A DNA stretch of 64,000 bases, from NCBI RefSeq assembly GCF_023573145.1, contig NZ_CP097635.1:1240001-1304000 (forward strand), read 5' to 3'. This DNA comes from Aquincola tertiaricarbonis (GTDB taxonomy: Bacteria > Pseudomonadota > Gammaproteobacteria > Burkholderiales > Burkholderiaceae_C). The notes under the pieces were generated by a model. That model was not told the origin of the DNA, made no database searches, and saw only the letters and a program-made list of their open reading frames with translations. A program made the position numbers and the translations under genes. Positions 1-8,537 of this stretch are shown piece after piece; positions within the stretch are counted from its first letter, which is position 1, and the number at the start of each line of letters is the position of its first letter.

Positions 1-2
1 CG

Positions 3-413
3 GCGCCGGTGCTGGCGCTGATGCGGCCCGACCATCCGCTGGCCGGCGCTGCCGGCATCGGGCTGCGCGCGATGAGCGAGCACCCGCTGGCCCTGCCCGG
101 CCCGCAGACCACGCTGCGGCAGATGATCGACGCGGCCTGTGCGCGCCAGCAGCTCCGGCTGCGCCCGGCGCTGGTGAGCAACAACATGAGCACGCTGCAC
201 AGCTTCGCGATCGAAGGCGGTGGCTTGTCCGTCTCCAGCGGGGTGGCGGTGCGCCAGCTGCGGGCCGAAGGCCGGCTGGCCGCGGTGCCGGTGACCGACG
301 CCGGCCTGGACCTGCGGACGCTGGAGGTGCAGACCCTGGCCGGCCGCACCCTGCCGCGGGCGGTGCAGGCCTTTCTGGAACACCTGAAGCTGCAGCTGCC
401 GGAGGTGATGTAG
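3..413 (+). CDS. LysR-family regulator, C-terminal part (5' end outside window)
   Basis: The reading frame is open from the window edge and closes with TAG, giving about 136 residues. The sequence resembles the second half of a LysR substrate-binding domain: an early P-D-H-P-L-A stretch typical of this fold, a block around 'LVSNNMSTLHSFAIEGGGLSVSSG' type positions (about residues 58-81), and an 'AVQAFLEHL' type C-terminal helix. The N-terminal helix-turn-helix lies upstream of the window and is not seen. It precedes a Bug-type binding protein and gamma-glutamyltransferase on the same strand, so it may control them; that is inference from position only. LysR family assignment is moderately certain, the ligand unknown. 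Confidence 0.7.
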   Translation, partial: APVLALMRPDHPLAGAAGIGLRAMSEHPLALPGPQTTLRQMIDAACARQQLRLRPALVSNNMSTLHSFAIEGGGLSVSSGVAVRQLRAEGRLAAVPVTDAGLDLRTLEVQTLAGRTLPRAVQAFLEHLKLQLPEVM

Positions 414-520
414 CCGCGCCGCTTTGCGGTGGCAGCAAGGCAGCCTTGCCCAATCCATGTTGTACGCGCCGCCGGTCCTTTCTAGGATGCGCGGTCGTCT
501 CTGCTGCCCACGCCACGCCC

Positions 521-1504
521 ATGCGCCTTTCCCGCAAGCTGTTTCTGCGAACCCTGGCCGGTGCCGGCCTGGCCAGCTTCACGCTGTTGTCCCAGGCCCA
601 GGCCTGGCCCGCCAAGCCGGTGCGGCTGGTGGTGCCCTTTCCGGCCGGCGGCGCCACCGACACCGTGGCCCGCGTGGTGGCCCAGCAGGTGGCCACGGAA
701 ACGGGCCAGTCCTTCATCGTCGACAACAAGGCCGGTGCCGGCGGCACGCTGGGCGCCACCGAAGGCATGCGCGCCGCGGCCGACGGCTACACGCTGGTGT
801 TCACCACCAGCAGCACCCACGCCATCTCGCCGCATCTGATGGCCAAGGCGCCCTACGACCCGGTCAAGGACTTCACCCCCATCGCCCACGTGGCCGATGC
901 CGCCAGCGTGCTGCTGGTCACGCCCGGCCTGCCGGTCAAGAGCGTGGCCGAGCTGATCAGCTACGCCAAGGCGCACCCTGGCGAGCTGAACTACGCCAGC
1001 AGCGGCAACGGCACCATCGTGCACCTGACCACCGAAGCCTTCCGCTCACAGGCCGGGCTGCAGATGCTGCACGTGCCCTACAAGGGCACCGGCCCCGCCC
1101 TCACCGACCTGGCCGCCGGCAACGTGCAGGTGCTGTTCGACTCCATCCCCACCGGCCTGCCGCATGTGCGCAGCGGCCGGCTGAAGGCACTGGCCGTCAC
1201 CGGCGGCCAGCGCTCGCCGCTGATGCCCGAGCTGCCCACCGTGGCCGAGGCCGGGCTGCCCGGCTTCACCTCGGTCACCTGGTTCGGCCTGTATGGCCCG
1301 GCCAGGCTGCCGGCCGACGTGGTGCGGCAGATCAACGCCGCCTTCAACAAGGCGCTGCGCGCGCCCGAAGTGGGCGCCAAGCTGGCCCAGCTGGGCGCCG
1401 AACCGGCCGCGCCGCAGTCGCCGGAGGCCTTCGCCGCGATGGTGGCCAAGGACAGCAAGCGCTGGGGTCAGCTGATCCGCGAGCGCAAGATCACTGTAGA
1501 TTGA
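521..1504 (+). CDS. Bug/TctC-family periplasmic substrate-binding protein
   Basis: About 327 residues, the usual length of the Bug (TctC) family, which binds carboxylates or amino acids in the periplasm. The start at 521 puts an N-terminal signal peptide first (Arg/Lys then a hydrophobic run ending near 'QAQAWP'). Family hallmarks follow: 'RLVVPFPAGGATDT', 'VDNKAGAGGTLG', 'HVPYKGTGPAL', and a C-terminal 'GLYGPARLPADVV' block. An in-frame ATG at 446 would add 25 residues in front of the signal and is less likely. No TctA/TctB membrane partners are nearby, so this is an orphan binding protein. It ends 14 bp before the gamma-glutamyltransferase start, which suggests co-transcription and possibly a glutamate or gamma-glutamyl ligand (inference). 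Confidence 0.88.
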   Translation: MRLSRKLFLRTLAGAGLASFTLLSQAQAWPAKPVRLVVPFPAGGATDTVARVVAQQVATETGQSFIVDNKAGAGGTLGATEGMRAAADGYTLVFTTSSTHAISPHLMAKAPYDPVKDFTPIAHVADAASVLLVTPGLPVKSVAELISYAKAHPGELNYASSGNGTIVHLTTEAFRSQAGLQMLHVPYKGTGPALTDLAAGNVQVLFDSIPTGLPHVRSGRLKALAVTGGQRSPLMPELPTVAEAGLPGFTSVTWFGLYGPARLPADVVRQINAAFNKALRAPEVGAKLAQLGAEPAAPQSPEAFAAMVAKDSKRWGQLIRERKITVD

Positions 1505-1518
1505 GCTTCCATCCCACC

Positions 1519-3126
1519 ATGACTCGTCTAGACAACCCGCTCGACTGGACCCAGCCCTACGCCTCCGCCCGCTCGGCGGTGCTGGGGCGCAACGTGGTCA
1601 GCACCTCGCACCCGCTGGCGGCGCAGGCCGGCCTGCGCATGCTGCTGGCCGGCGGCAACGCGGTGGACGCCGCCGTGGCCGCCGCGATGACGCTGACCGT
1701 GGTGGAGCCCACCGGCTGCGGCATCGGCAGCGATGCCTTCGCCATCCTGTGGGACGGGCAGCAGTTGCACGGGCTCAATGCCTCGGGCCGCTCGCCGGCC
1801 GCCTGGTCGGCCGACCGTTATGCCGGCCGCACCGCCATGCCCGATGCCGGCTGGGACGCGGTGACCGTGCCCGGCGCCGTCTCGGCCTGGGTCGAGCTGT
1901 CGCGCCGCTTCGGCAAGCTGCCGCTGGCCCAGGTGGCGGCGCCGGCCATCGGCTATGCGCGCGAGGGCTTTCCGGTCTCGCCCATCATCGCCACGCTATG
2001 GGCCATGGGCGGCCAGCGGCTGGGCGGCCAGCCCGGCTTTGCCGAGTGCTTCCTGCCCGAGGGGCGGGCACCCCGTGCCGGTGAGATCTTCCGCAGCGAA
2101 GCCCACGCACGCACGCTGGAAGCCATCGCCGACACGCAAGGCGAAGCCTTCTACCGCGGGCCGCTGGCCGAGAAGATCGCCGCCTTCGCCAAGGCCCACG
2201 GCGGCGCGATGACCGAAGCCGACCTGGGCGAACACCGGGCCGACTGGTGCGGCACGCTGTCGCAGCGCTTCGGCAGCTCGGTGGTGCACGAGATCCCGCC
2301 CAACGGCCAGGGCATCGCCGCGCTGATGGCGCTGGGCATGCTGGAAGCGCTGGGCGCCGACGACCTGCCCATCGACCACGTGGACACGGTGCATCTGCAG
2401 ATCGAGGCGATGAAGCTGGCCCTGGCCGACCTGCACCGCTACAACGCCGACATCGACCACATGCACGTGCCGCCGCATGCCCTGCTGGATGCGGCCTACC
2501 TGGCCGAACGCGCGGCGCTGATCGACCGCCAGCAGGCCGGCGACCCCGGCCACGGCACGCCGCGCCCCGGCGGCACGGTGTACCTGAGCTGCGCCGACGC
2601 CAGCGGCATGATGGTGTCCTTCATCCAGAGCAACTACATGGGCTTCGGCTCGGGCGTGGTGGTGCCGGGCACCGGCATCAGCCTGCAGAACCGCGGCCAC
2701 GGCTTCGTGCTGGAGCCGGGCCATGCCAACCAGGTGGGGCCGCGCAAGCGGCCTTCACACACCATCGTGCCGGCTTTTGCGATGAACGCCGACGGAACGC
2801 CGCAGATGAGCTTCGGCGTGATGGGCGGTCCGATGCAAAGCCAGGGCCATGTGCAGATGGCCATGCGGGTGCTGCGCCACGGCCAGAACCCGCAGGCCGC
2901 GGTGGACGCGCCGCGCTGGCGCGTGACCGGCGGCCGCCAGGTGGCGCTGGAGCCCGGCTTCGCGCCCGAGGTGGTGGCCGAGCTGCAGCGCCGCGGGCAC
3001 CAGGTGACCATCGAAACCGGCAGCGGCGTGTTCGCCTTTGGCGGCGCCCAGCTGGTGCTGCGCCAGGGCGAGACCTACATCGCCGGCTCCGACCCGCGCA
3101 AGGACGGCCAAGCCGTCGCTTTTTGA
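1519..3126 (+). CDS. Gamma-glutamyltransferase (gamma-glutamyltranspeptidase family)
   Basis: A 535-residue Ntn-hydrolase of the gamma-glutamyltranspeptidase family, which cleaves or transfers the gamma-glutamyl group of glutathione and related amides. The N-terminal 'LAAQAGLRMLLAGGNAVDAA' region and 'VEPTGCGIGSDAF' are typical. The self-cleavage nucleophile is most likely Thr353 in 'GGTVYLS', splitting a ~352-residue large subunit from a ~183-residue small subunit; downstream 'GPRKRPSHTIVP' and 'GVMGGPMQSQGH' fit the small subunit. The motif at the nucleophile is TVYLS rather than the TTHxS of classical enzymes, as in the branch that includes cephalosporin-acylase-like proteins. No obvious signal peptide, so it may be cytoplasmic. 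The TGA stop is immediately followed by a copy of the 74-bp element. Confidence 0.9.
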   Translation: MTRLDNPLDWTQPYASARSAVLGRNVVSTSHPLAAQAGLRMLLAGGNAVDAAVAAAMTLTVVEPTGCGIGSDAFAILWDGQQLHGLNASGRSPAAWSADRYAGRTAMPDAGWDAVTVPGAVSAWVELSRRFGKLPLAQVAAPAIGYAREGFPVSPIIATLWAMGGQRLGGQPGFAECFLPEGRAPRAGEIFRSEAHARTLEAIADTQGEAFYRGPLAEKIAAFAKAHGGAMTEADLGEHRADWCGTLSQRFGSSVVHEIPPNGQGIAALMALGMLEALGADDLPIDHVDTVHLQIEAMKLALADLHRYNADIDHMHVPPHALLDAAYLAERAALIDRQQAGDPGHGTPRPGGTVYLSCADASGMMVSFIQSNYMGFGSGVVVPGTGISLQNRGHGFVLEPGHANQVGPRKRPSHTIVPAFAMNADGTPQMSFGVMGGPMQSQGHVQMAMRVLRHGQNPQAAVDAPRWRVTGGRQVALEPGFAPEVVAELQRRGHQVTIETGSGVFAFGGAQLVLRQGETYIAGSDPRKDGQAVAF

Positions 3127-3200
3127 GGTTCGCCCCCAAGCTCGCTGCGCTCGCGCCCCCCCGAGGGAGAGCTCAGTCCCTTGGGGCGGCCCGGCGGGAC
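3127..3200 (+). repeat. 74-bp palindromic element, copy 1 (tandem)
   Basis: Core lies between TGA at 3124-3126 (the stop codon of the gamma-glutamyltransferase gene) and TGA at 3201-3203. It has the family features: GCCCCCAAG, the direct repeat GCTCGC-TGC-GCTCGC, a C-run/G-run hairpin, then TCAGTCCC pairing with GGGACTGA across a GC-rich loop containing CTTGGGGC. Same strand orientation as the gene it follows. Confidence 0.85.
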
Positions 3201-3203
3201 TGA

Positions 3204-3277
3204 GGTTCGCCCCCAAGCTCGCTGCGCTCGCGCCCCCCCGAGGGGGAGCTCAGTCCCTTGGGGCGGCCCTGCGGGAC
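3204..3277 (+). repeat. 74-bp palindromic element, copy 2 (tandem)
   Basis: Second copy directly adjoining copy 1, with TGA 3201-3203 shared between them and TGA 3278-3280 at its far end. It differs from copy 1 at a few positions only. The pair forms a 77-bp tandem repeat in the gap after the gamma-glutamyltransferase gene. Confidence 0.85.
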
Positions 3278-3294
3278 TGACCCTCGCAGGGCCT

Positions 3295-3570
3295 TCACCG
3301 CGCGGCGGCGACCGCCAGCGGCGCCGAGGCGCGGGCCGACTGGGCGATCTGGCGCAGGCACTCATGCCGCGCGGGGCCGGCCTGCGGCGCCTCGCAGCTT
3401 GCGGCCGCGCTGGCCGCCCAACCGCCCGGCGGGAACCAGGGCGTGCGGCCGTCTCCCTCGAACAGCGCCAGCACCGCGGCCAGCACCACCAGGCCGGTGC
3501 TCACGCCGGCCAGCAGGATGCACCGCCGCTCCAGCGGATTGAGGATCTCGATCTCGTCATGCTCGTCCAT
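3295..3570 (-). CDS. Small single-pass membrane protein, function unknown
   Basis: 91 residues from the ATG at 3570 (an upstream ATG at 3606 would add 12 residues). An acidic N-terminus 'MDEHDEIEILNPLERR' is followed by one clear membrane helix at about residues 18-38, then a Pro/Gly/Ala-rich tail with two cysteines (about 64 and 75) that could form a periplasmic disulfide. I do not recognise a named family. It stands alone, convergent with the gamma-glutamyltransferase gene and separated from it by two copies of the 74-bp element. The helix and charged start make a real gene likely. Confidence 0.6.
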   Translation of the reverse strand: MDEHDEIEILNPLERRCILLAGVSTGLVVLAAVLALFEGDGRTPWFPPGGWAASAAASCEAPQAGPARHECLRQIAQSARASAPLAVAAAR

Positions 3571-3830
3571 CGTGGTTCCTGGCGGCGCCCCGGGTGCTGA
3601 AGGCACGGCAGCCGGGCACCGGGCCGCCGTGCCTGCAAGTTAGGTGCTGCCGGCGGGCGCCGCCTCGTGCGGGCGAAGGACGACCTGGCCTGCCTCATCC
3701 ACCCGGAGGAGGCTCGACTGGCGAATGTGAAAACCGCACAAACCGGCCGGTCAGATTCACGACTCCGCAACAAAGGTGACAACTAGTCTTTCCTGCAAGC
3801 AACCGTGTGTGTTGCGCCAGGAGAGAACAG

Positions 3831-4571
3831 ATGACGACGCACGCCTTCGATGCCGCACTCCCCTGGGGTGCCCGGCCTGCCCTGCCAGCCACGCGCCTCA
3901 CCGACACGCCGCACCCGCTGCGGCGGGCCGACGATCCGCCCCGCGGCCACCCGCTGGGCGCCGCGGCCATGGCCCTGGTGCTGGACGAGGTGGACTACGG
4001 CCTGGTGCTGGTGGATGCCGCCGACCAGGTGCAGCACGCCAACCACACCGCACGCGCCCAGCTGCAGGCCGGGCTGCCCTTGCAGCTGCAGGGCCGCCGG
4101 CTGGTGGCCTGCCGTGACCGCGACACCGCCGCGCTGCAGGCTGCGATGGACAACGCCCGCCGCCGCGGCCTGCGCACGCTGGTGGCCGTGAGCACCGGGC
4201 TCGGCCAGCGCGCCACGCTGGCCGTCACCCCGCTGCAGACGGCGCCGGCCGCCCAGGCCAGCGGTGTGCTGGTGATGCTGGGCAAGCGCCGCATGTGCGA
4301 GGAGCTGACCGCCCTTTCCTTCGGCAAGGCCCACGGCCTGACGCCCACCGAGACGCAGGTGCTGATGCACCTGTGCAATGGCGACACGCCGGCCGAGGCG
4401 GCGCGCCGCTGCGGCGTCAAGGTGTCCACCACCCGCACCCACATCAGCAGCATCCGCACCAAGCTAGGCGCGCACAACCTCGACGAGATGATGCGCACGG
4501 TGGCCCTGCTGCCGCCGCTGGTCGGCTCGCTGCGGGCGGGTGGCCGCGGCGCCACGGCGCAGGCGATGTAG
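3831..4571 (+). CDS. LuxR-type helix-turn-helix transcriptional regulator
   Basis: 246 residues from the ATG at 3831, chosen because AGGAGA lies seven bases upstream. The middle part (about residues 45-150) looks like a PAS-type sensory domain ('YGLVLVDAADQVQHAN'). The C-terminal 170-225 region is a LuxR DNA-binding domain: 'LTPTETQVL', then 'TPAEAARRCGVKVSTTRTHISSIRTKLGA' type recognition residues. A single cytoplasmic regulator without a receiver domain; its signal is unknown. It is followed by a Crp-type regulator on the same strand 67 bp downstream, so the two may be transcribed together. Confidence 0.85.
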   Translation: MTTHAFDAALPWGARPALPATRLTDTPHPLRRADDPPRGHPLGAAAMALVLDEVDYGLVLVDAADQVQHANHTARAQLQAGLPLQLQGRRLVACRDRDTAALQAAMDNARRRGLRTLVAVSTGLGQRATLAVTPLQTAPAAQASGVLVMLGKRRMCEELTALSFGKAHGLTPTETQVLMHLCNGDTPAEAARRCGVKVSTTRTHISSIRTKLGAHNLDEMMRTVALLPPLVGSLRAGGRGATAQAM

Positions 4572-4638
4572 GGGGAAGCTCAGGCGGGCCGGCCGGCCCG
4601 AGCCCGATAGCATCGGCGGATCCACAGGGGGTCCGCCC

Positions 4639-5301
4639 ATGCCCGACGAACAGCCCTCGCCCGTTCCTTCCCCCGGCCCGGTACCCTCGCCCGCCGAGCT
4701 GCTGGGCGAGCTGGCCGCTCGCGGCAGCCGCCTGCGGGCGCCGCGCCACGCGCTGCTGATCGAAGAGGGCGAAACCGGCGACTCGCTGTTCATCATCCTG
4801 TCGGGCCGGGTGCGGGTGTTCGCCGCCGACCGCAACGGCCGCGAGGTGACCTACGGCTTCTATGGCGCGGGCGACTACGTGGGCGAGATGAGCCTGGACG
4901 GCGAACCCCGCTCGGCCAGCGTGATGACGCTGGAGCCCACCGAATGCGCGGTGGTGACGCGGCACACGCTGACGCTGTTCCTGCGCGAGCGGCCGGAGTT
5001 CGCCTATGTGCTGATCTCGCGGCTGATCCGCCGCGCCCGCTCGGCCACGCTGTCGGCCCGTCAGATCGCGCTGAACGACGTCTACGGCCGGCTGGTGCTG
5101 GTGCTGCAGCAGATGGCGCAGCCCGGCCACGACGGTCGCCCGACCATCCCGGAGCGCCCCACCCACCAGGCGCTGGCCCACCACGTCGGCGCCTCGCGCG
5201 AGATGGTCAGCCGCCTGATGAAGGACCTGGAGCGTGGCGGCTACATCCTCAAGGCCGGCCCGGCGCTGGTCATCGCCAAGCCGCTGCCCGAGCGCTGGTG
5301 A
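4639..5301 (+). CDS. Crp/Fnr-family transcriptional regulator
   Basis: 220 residues. A proline-rich start is followed by a cyclic-nucleotide-binding type beta-barrel (about 35-140, 'LIEEGETGDSLFIILSGRVRVF' and '[16 protein letters not shown]' regions) and a C-terminal winged helix ('[17 protein letters not shown]', from about residue 178). No cysteine cluster for an iron-sulfur centre is present, so it is not an FNR oxygen sensor. The HTH is close to that of the second Crp-type regulator at 49160-49828, with the same ASREMVSR core. Start at 4639 has AGGGGG upstream. Convergent with the FUSC gene. Confidence 0.88.
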   Translation: MPDEQPSPVPSPGPVPSPAELLGELAARGSRLRAPRHALLIEEGETGDSLFIILSGRVRVFAADRNGREVTYGFYGAGDYVGEMSLDGEPRSASVMTLEPTECAVVTRHTLTLFLRERPEFAYVLISRLIRRARSATLSARQIALNDVYGRLVLVLQQMAQPGHDGRPTIPERPTHQALAHHVGASREMVSRLMKDLERGGYILKAGPALVIAKPLPERW

Positions 5302-5319
5302 GCGCCCGCGCCGGGCGCC

Positions 5320-7485
5320 TTAGGGTTCGCGCGGCGCTTCCTTCACCGCCACCGCCGCCGCCGACACGCGGCGGGCACCCTGCACGGCCAGGCCCAGGCG
5401 GCGCTGCAGCCACGGCAGCAGCGGCTCGTTGTTGCCCAGCGGCGGCAGGCGCAGGTCGCCGGTGGTCTGCGGTGCGCCGGTCGCCATTGTCTCGGGCGGC
5501 GCCGTGCCCGGCTGGCTGATGGCGGCCAGCAGCTGGTCGATCTGCTGCGCCGCGTCCTGCAGTGCCTGCTCGGAGGCCTCGCGGTCCAGCCGGTCGGCGC
5601 GGCGGGTGAGCATGGTGTGCACCGCGGCCAGCTGGGCCAGCAGCACGTGGCACTGGGTCAGCAGCGTGGCCATCGCGTACAGCGGCACCTGCACGCTGCG
5701 CGGCTCGGCCCGGGTGCGCTGGGCGCTGGCGGCAATGCCGCCGATGGCCTCGTACACCTCGCGCCGCGCCAGCCGCAGCGCCACGTCGCGCTCGCCGGCC
5801 TCGGGCCAGCGCAGCGCCTCCTTCACCAGCGCGCGCAGGCTGCGCTGCACCCGCTCCACCAGGCGGCCGAGGCCACGCCGCTCCCAGGCCGGCAGCACGT
5901 AGCTGAAGCCCCAGGCCAGCAGCGCGCCCAGCACCGTGTCGGCCAGCCGCTCGCCCACGCCGAAGCCGCCGCTGGGGTCGGCCAGGTGGGCCTGCACCAG
6001 CGCCATCACCGTGGCGGCGGTGGCGGTGACCAGGTAGCGCACGTTGACGAACGCATGCGAGGTGCCCGCCGCGATGAGGAACACCAGGCTGGACAGCAGC
6101 GGCGAATGCACCTGCGCGAACACCAGCACCAGCAGGCAGCCCAGCACGGTGCCGGCCACCCGCGCATCGCGTCGCGACAGCGTCTGGTCGAGGTTGCCGC
6201 GCAGCACCACGCCCACGCTGAGCACCAGCCAGTGCGGGTGCGAAGCCCAGGGTAGCGCCAGCGCCAGGAAGTAGGCGCTGCCCAGTGCCACCGCGCTGCG
6301 CAGCGCATGGCGCAGGATGGGCGAGCCCAGGCGCAGGTGCGGCTTCAGCGCCGCCAGCGGCCAGCCCTCGGGCGAAACGAAGGCGCGCAGCTCGGCCGCG
6401 CCCAGCGGCTGCGGCACCTGGATGCCGGCCAGCGCCGCCTGCATGCGGGCCAGGTCGTCGGCGATGTGGCGCGAGCGGTCGAGCAGCGCGGTGGCCAGCG
6501 CGCTGCGCGAAGGCTGGGCACCAAAGGCCTGCACCGCGTCGGCCAGCGCCGGCTGGTGGGCGGTGGTGGGCGCATCGCCCGGCAGGCCCAGCTGCAGCGC
6601 CAGCGCCATGCGGTCCAGCGAAGCGGCGGTGTGGTCGATGGTGGCGGCCAGCTGGCTGCGCAGCCGCTCGGCCGCGGCGTCGTGGCCCAGCAGGTCCAGG
6701 TCCAGCTCGCTGCCCAGCAGCGTGTCTCGCAGGTCGATGGCCAGCAGCAGCACCGCGATGCGGCGCGGCACGTCGGGCGCGTCGGGGCGGTGGGCCGCCT
6801 CGAACAGCAGGTCGCGCGCGGCCTGCAGCCGTTCGTCCAGGCTGACCTGCCGCTCCATCCAGTCCTGCAGCGGCGGTGCGCCTTCGGGCCTCATGCGGTC
6901 CTGCAGCAGCAGCACGGTGCGCGAGCGCAGCAGCGCGGCCGTGGCTTCCAGCGCGGCGGCCAGCGCCAGGCCGCGGTAGCGCGGCTGCAGCGCGCGTGAG
7001 GCCAGCACCGACCACACCAGGTACAGCGCGCCGCCCAGCGCCGTCCAGCCGGTGTGTTCCAGCTGCGCGCGCCAGCCCACCAGCGGCGGCGCCGCCATGG
7101 TGAACACGATGGCCAGGATGGGCACGAACGAGATGGGGCCCGCGCGCGCGCCCCAGGCCAGCGCCAGGCTGGCCAGGAAGGCGATCACGGTGACCACGCC
7201 GCCCAGCGCCAGCTCGTGGCTGCGCAGCAGCGTCACCAGCACGGTGGCCACCAGGCCGGCCATGGCGGCGGTGAACACCCGGCGCAGCGTGCGGCGCGGC
7301 ACGTTGGGCGTGTCGGCCAGGCTGGCGAAGATGGCCCCGCCCGAGGCCACCAGCGCCGCCGGGTGGCCGCCCAGCAGGCCGCCCACCAGCTGCACCAGCA
7401 GCACGCCCAGCGCCACGCTGATGCCGTTGATGCCATGCGCCGGCAGGTGCCAGGGCCAGCGCCGGGGCAGCGACAGGCGGTTCAC
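5320..7485 (-). CDS. FUSC-family inner membrane protein (YccS/aromatic acid exporter-like)
   Basis: 721 residues from a GTG start. Two hydrophobic blocks of several helices each (about residues 20-170 and 385-510) are separated by, and followed by, soluble helical regions, the layout of FUSC/YccS/AaeB proteins linked to efflux of aromatic carboxylates and similar compounds. 'HGINGISVALGVLLVQLVGG' (with conserved 'ASGGAIFASLAD' next) marks the first block and 'HPHWLVLSVGVVLRGNLDQT' the second, a pattern conserved in the family. No periplasmic adaptor (AaeA-type) gene is adjacent, so the substrate and even the transport role are uncertain. Confidence 0.85.
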   Translation of the reverse strand: MNRLSLPRRWPWHLPAHGINGISVALGVLLVQLVGGLLGGHPAALVASGGAIFASLADTPNVPRRTLRRVFTAAMAGLVATVLVTLLRSHELALGGVVTVIAFLASLALAWGARAGPISFVPILAIVFTMAAPPLVGWRAQLEHTGWTALGGALYLVWSVLASRALQPRYRGLALAAALEATAALLRSRTVLLLQDRMRPEGAPPLQDWMERQVSLDERLQAARDLLFEAAHRPDAPDVPRRIAVLLLAIDLRDTLLGSELDLDLLGHDAAAERLRSQLAATIDHTAASLDRMALALQLGLPGDAPTTAHQPALADAVQAFGAQPSRSALATALLDRSRHIADDLARMQAALAGIQVPQPLGAAELRAFVSPEGWPLAALKPHLRLGSPILRHALRSAVALGSAYFLALALPWASHPHWLVLSVGVVLRGNLDQTLSRRDARVAGTVLGCLLVLVFAQVHSPLLSSLVFLIAAGTSHAFVNVRYLVTATAATVMALVQAHLADPSGGFGVGERLADTVLGALLAWGFSYVLPAWERRGLGRLVERVQRSLRALVKEALRWPEAGERDVALRLARREVYEAIGGIAASAQRTRAEPRSVQVPLYAMATLLTQCHVLLAQLAAVHTMLTRRADRLDREASEQALQDAAQQIDQLLAAISQPGTAPPETMATGAPQTTGDLRLPPLGNNEPLLPWLQRRLGLAVQGARRVSAAAVAVKEAPREP

Positions 7486-7684
7486 CGTGCCAGGGCCCGG
7501 CGGGGCAAGTAAGACGGGGGGCAGGCGCGGTGTGAGGGGTGCATCGGGGCGTACAGGCGGTGTTCTTGTGGGCAGCCGCAGCGCCGGCCAGGCTGGCGGA
7601 GGCTGCGCGGCGCATTCTGCCGCCCCGCAGCGCCGGGGGCGGGGCCGTTAAAGTCGGTTCACCTGATCCATGCATGGAAGCACG

Positions 7685-8386
7685 ATGTCCCAGCTGATCC
7701 GACTTTCCCGTCTTGCCGCTGCCGCGGCCCTTTCCGCCCTGCTGGCGGCCTGCGGCGGTGGCAGCGACGACGATGCCGGCGAACCGGCCACCACCACCTA
7801 CAACGCCCGCGCGGCCTTCCAGCAGTTGCTGGGCACCGGCGGCAGCTGGACGGTGAGCGGCACCGGCAACGACAGCCGGTCCTACCAGATCACGCTGAGC
7901 TACACGCCCAGCGGCAGCAGCCTGTTCGTGATGGACGGGCTGGTGTACGACACCGCCACCCAGACGCTGACGCTGCGCCAATCGGGCAGCTCGTCGGACA
8001 GCGTCACCCAGACCATCTATCACAACCTGTCCACCGCCACGGTGGCCGGCACCCGCACCACCGACGACGAATGCAGCGTGGCGGTGGCCACCGGCAGCCT
8101 GCCCACCGCCGCCCGCGTGGGCGACAGCGGGCCGCTGTTCCGGCTGACCGACTACGAAGGCTGCGTCGGCAGCACCGCGGTGGGCGTGTCCGACGTCACC
8201 TGGTCGGTGGAACGCAATGCCGGCCGCGCCTACTACTGCCTGACCACCCGGTACGTGACCGCGGGTGGCCTGGAGATCGAATGCGTGGAGGCCAACGGCA
8301 CCGGCGGCCTGCTGGGCAACCGTGCCCGCGTGCGCCTCGAAGCGCCGGTCACCGGCGGCACCTTCATCCTCGACGCCTCGAACTGA
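7685..8386 (+). CDS. Predicted lipoprotein, function unknown
   Basis: 233 residues from the ATG at 7685, chosen because GGAAG lies five bases upstream; an ATG at 7670 is in frame. A short lysine-poor signal ends in a lipobox 'LLAACGGG' with the acylated Cys near residue 23, followed by a Gly/Ser/Asp linker. The mature part is rich in Thr, Ser and Gly and contains four further cysteines that could pair ('DDECSVAV', 'YEGCVGS', 'YYCLTT', 'IECVEA'). No domain is recognised. It is isolated, with about 150 bp to the next gene. Confidence 0.75.
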   Translation: MSQLIRLSRLAAAAALSALLAACGGGSDDDAGEPATTTYNARAAFQQLLGTGGSWTVSGTGNDSRSYQITLSYTPSGSSLFVMDGLVYDTATQTLTLRQSGSSSDSVTQTIYHNLSTATVAGTRTTDDECSVAVATGSLPTAARVGDSGPLFRLTDYEGCVGSTAVGVSDVTWSVERNAGRAYYCLTTRYVTAGGLEIECVEANGTGGLLGNRARVRLEAPVTGGTFILDASN

Positions 8387-8537
8387 GCGATCTTCTAGTA
8401 GGCCGGGGCCCACGGTCTGCGGCCTCGCTTTGCATGCATTGAGCGCATTGAACAGCGGCTCACAATGCATTGGACGTTGCATGTCGCGCTTCCCAGAATG
8501 AGCTTGCACCCTGACAAGCTCACGCAAGGAGATGACG

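Noticed and set aside
424..1518. Long frame extending gamma-glutamyltransferase upstream by 365 residues
   Set aside because: It runs antiparallel in phase with the Bug gene and is Arg/Gly-rich. The family start fits the ATG at 1519.
3127..3280. Tandem element as a rho-independent terminator
   Set aside because: The hairpins are strong but no T-run follows, and copies occur in both orientations, within hutH and in tandem, which fits a mobile repeat better.
3075..3365. Open frames with [10 protein letters not shown] in the repeat region after the gamma-glutamyltransferase gene
   Set aside because: They are translations of the palindromic element and not genes; only the hutH copy lies inside a real gene.
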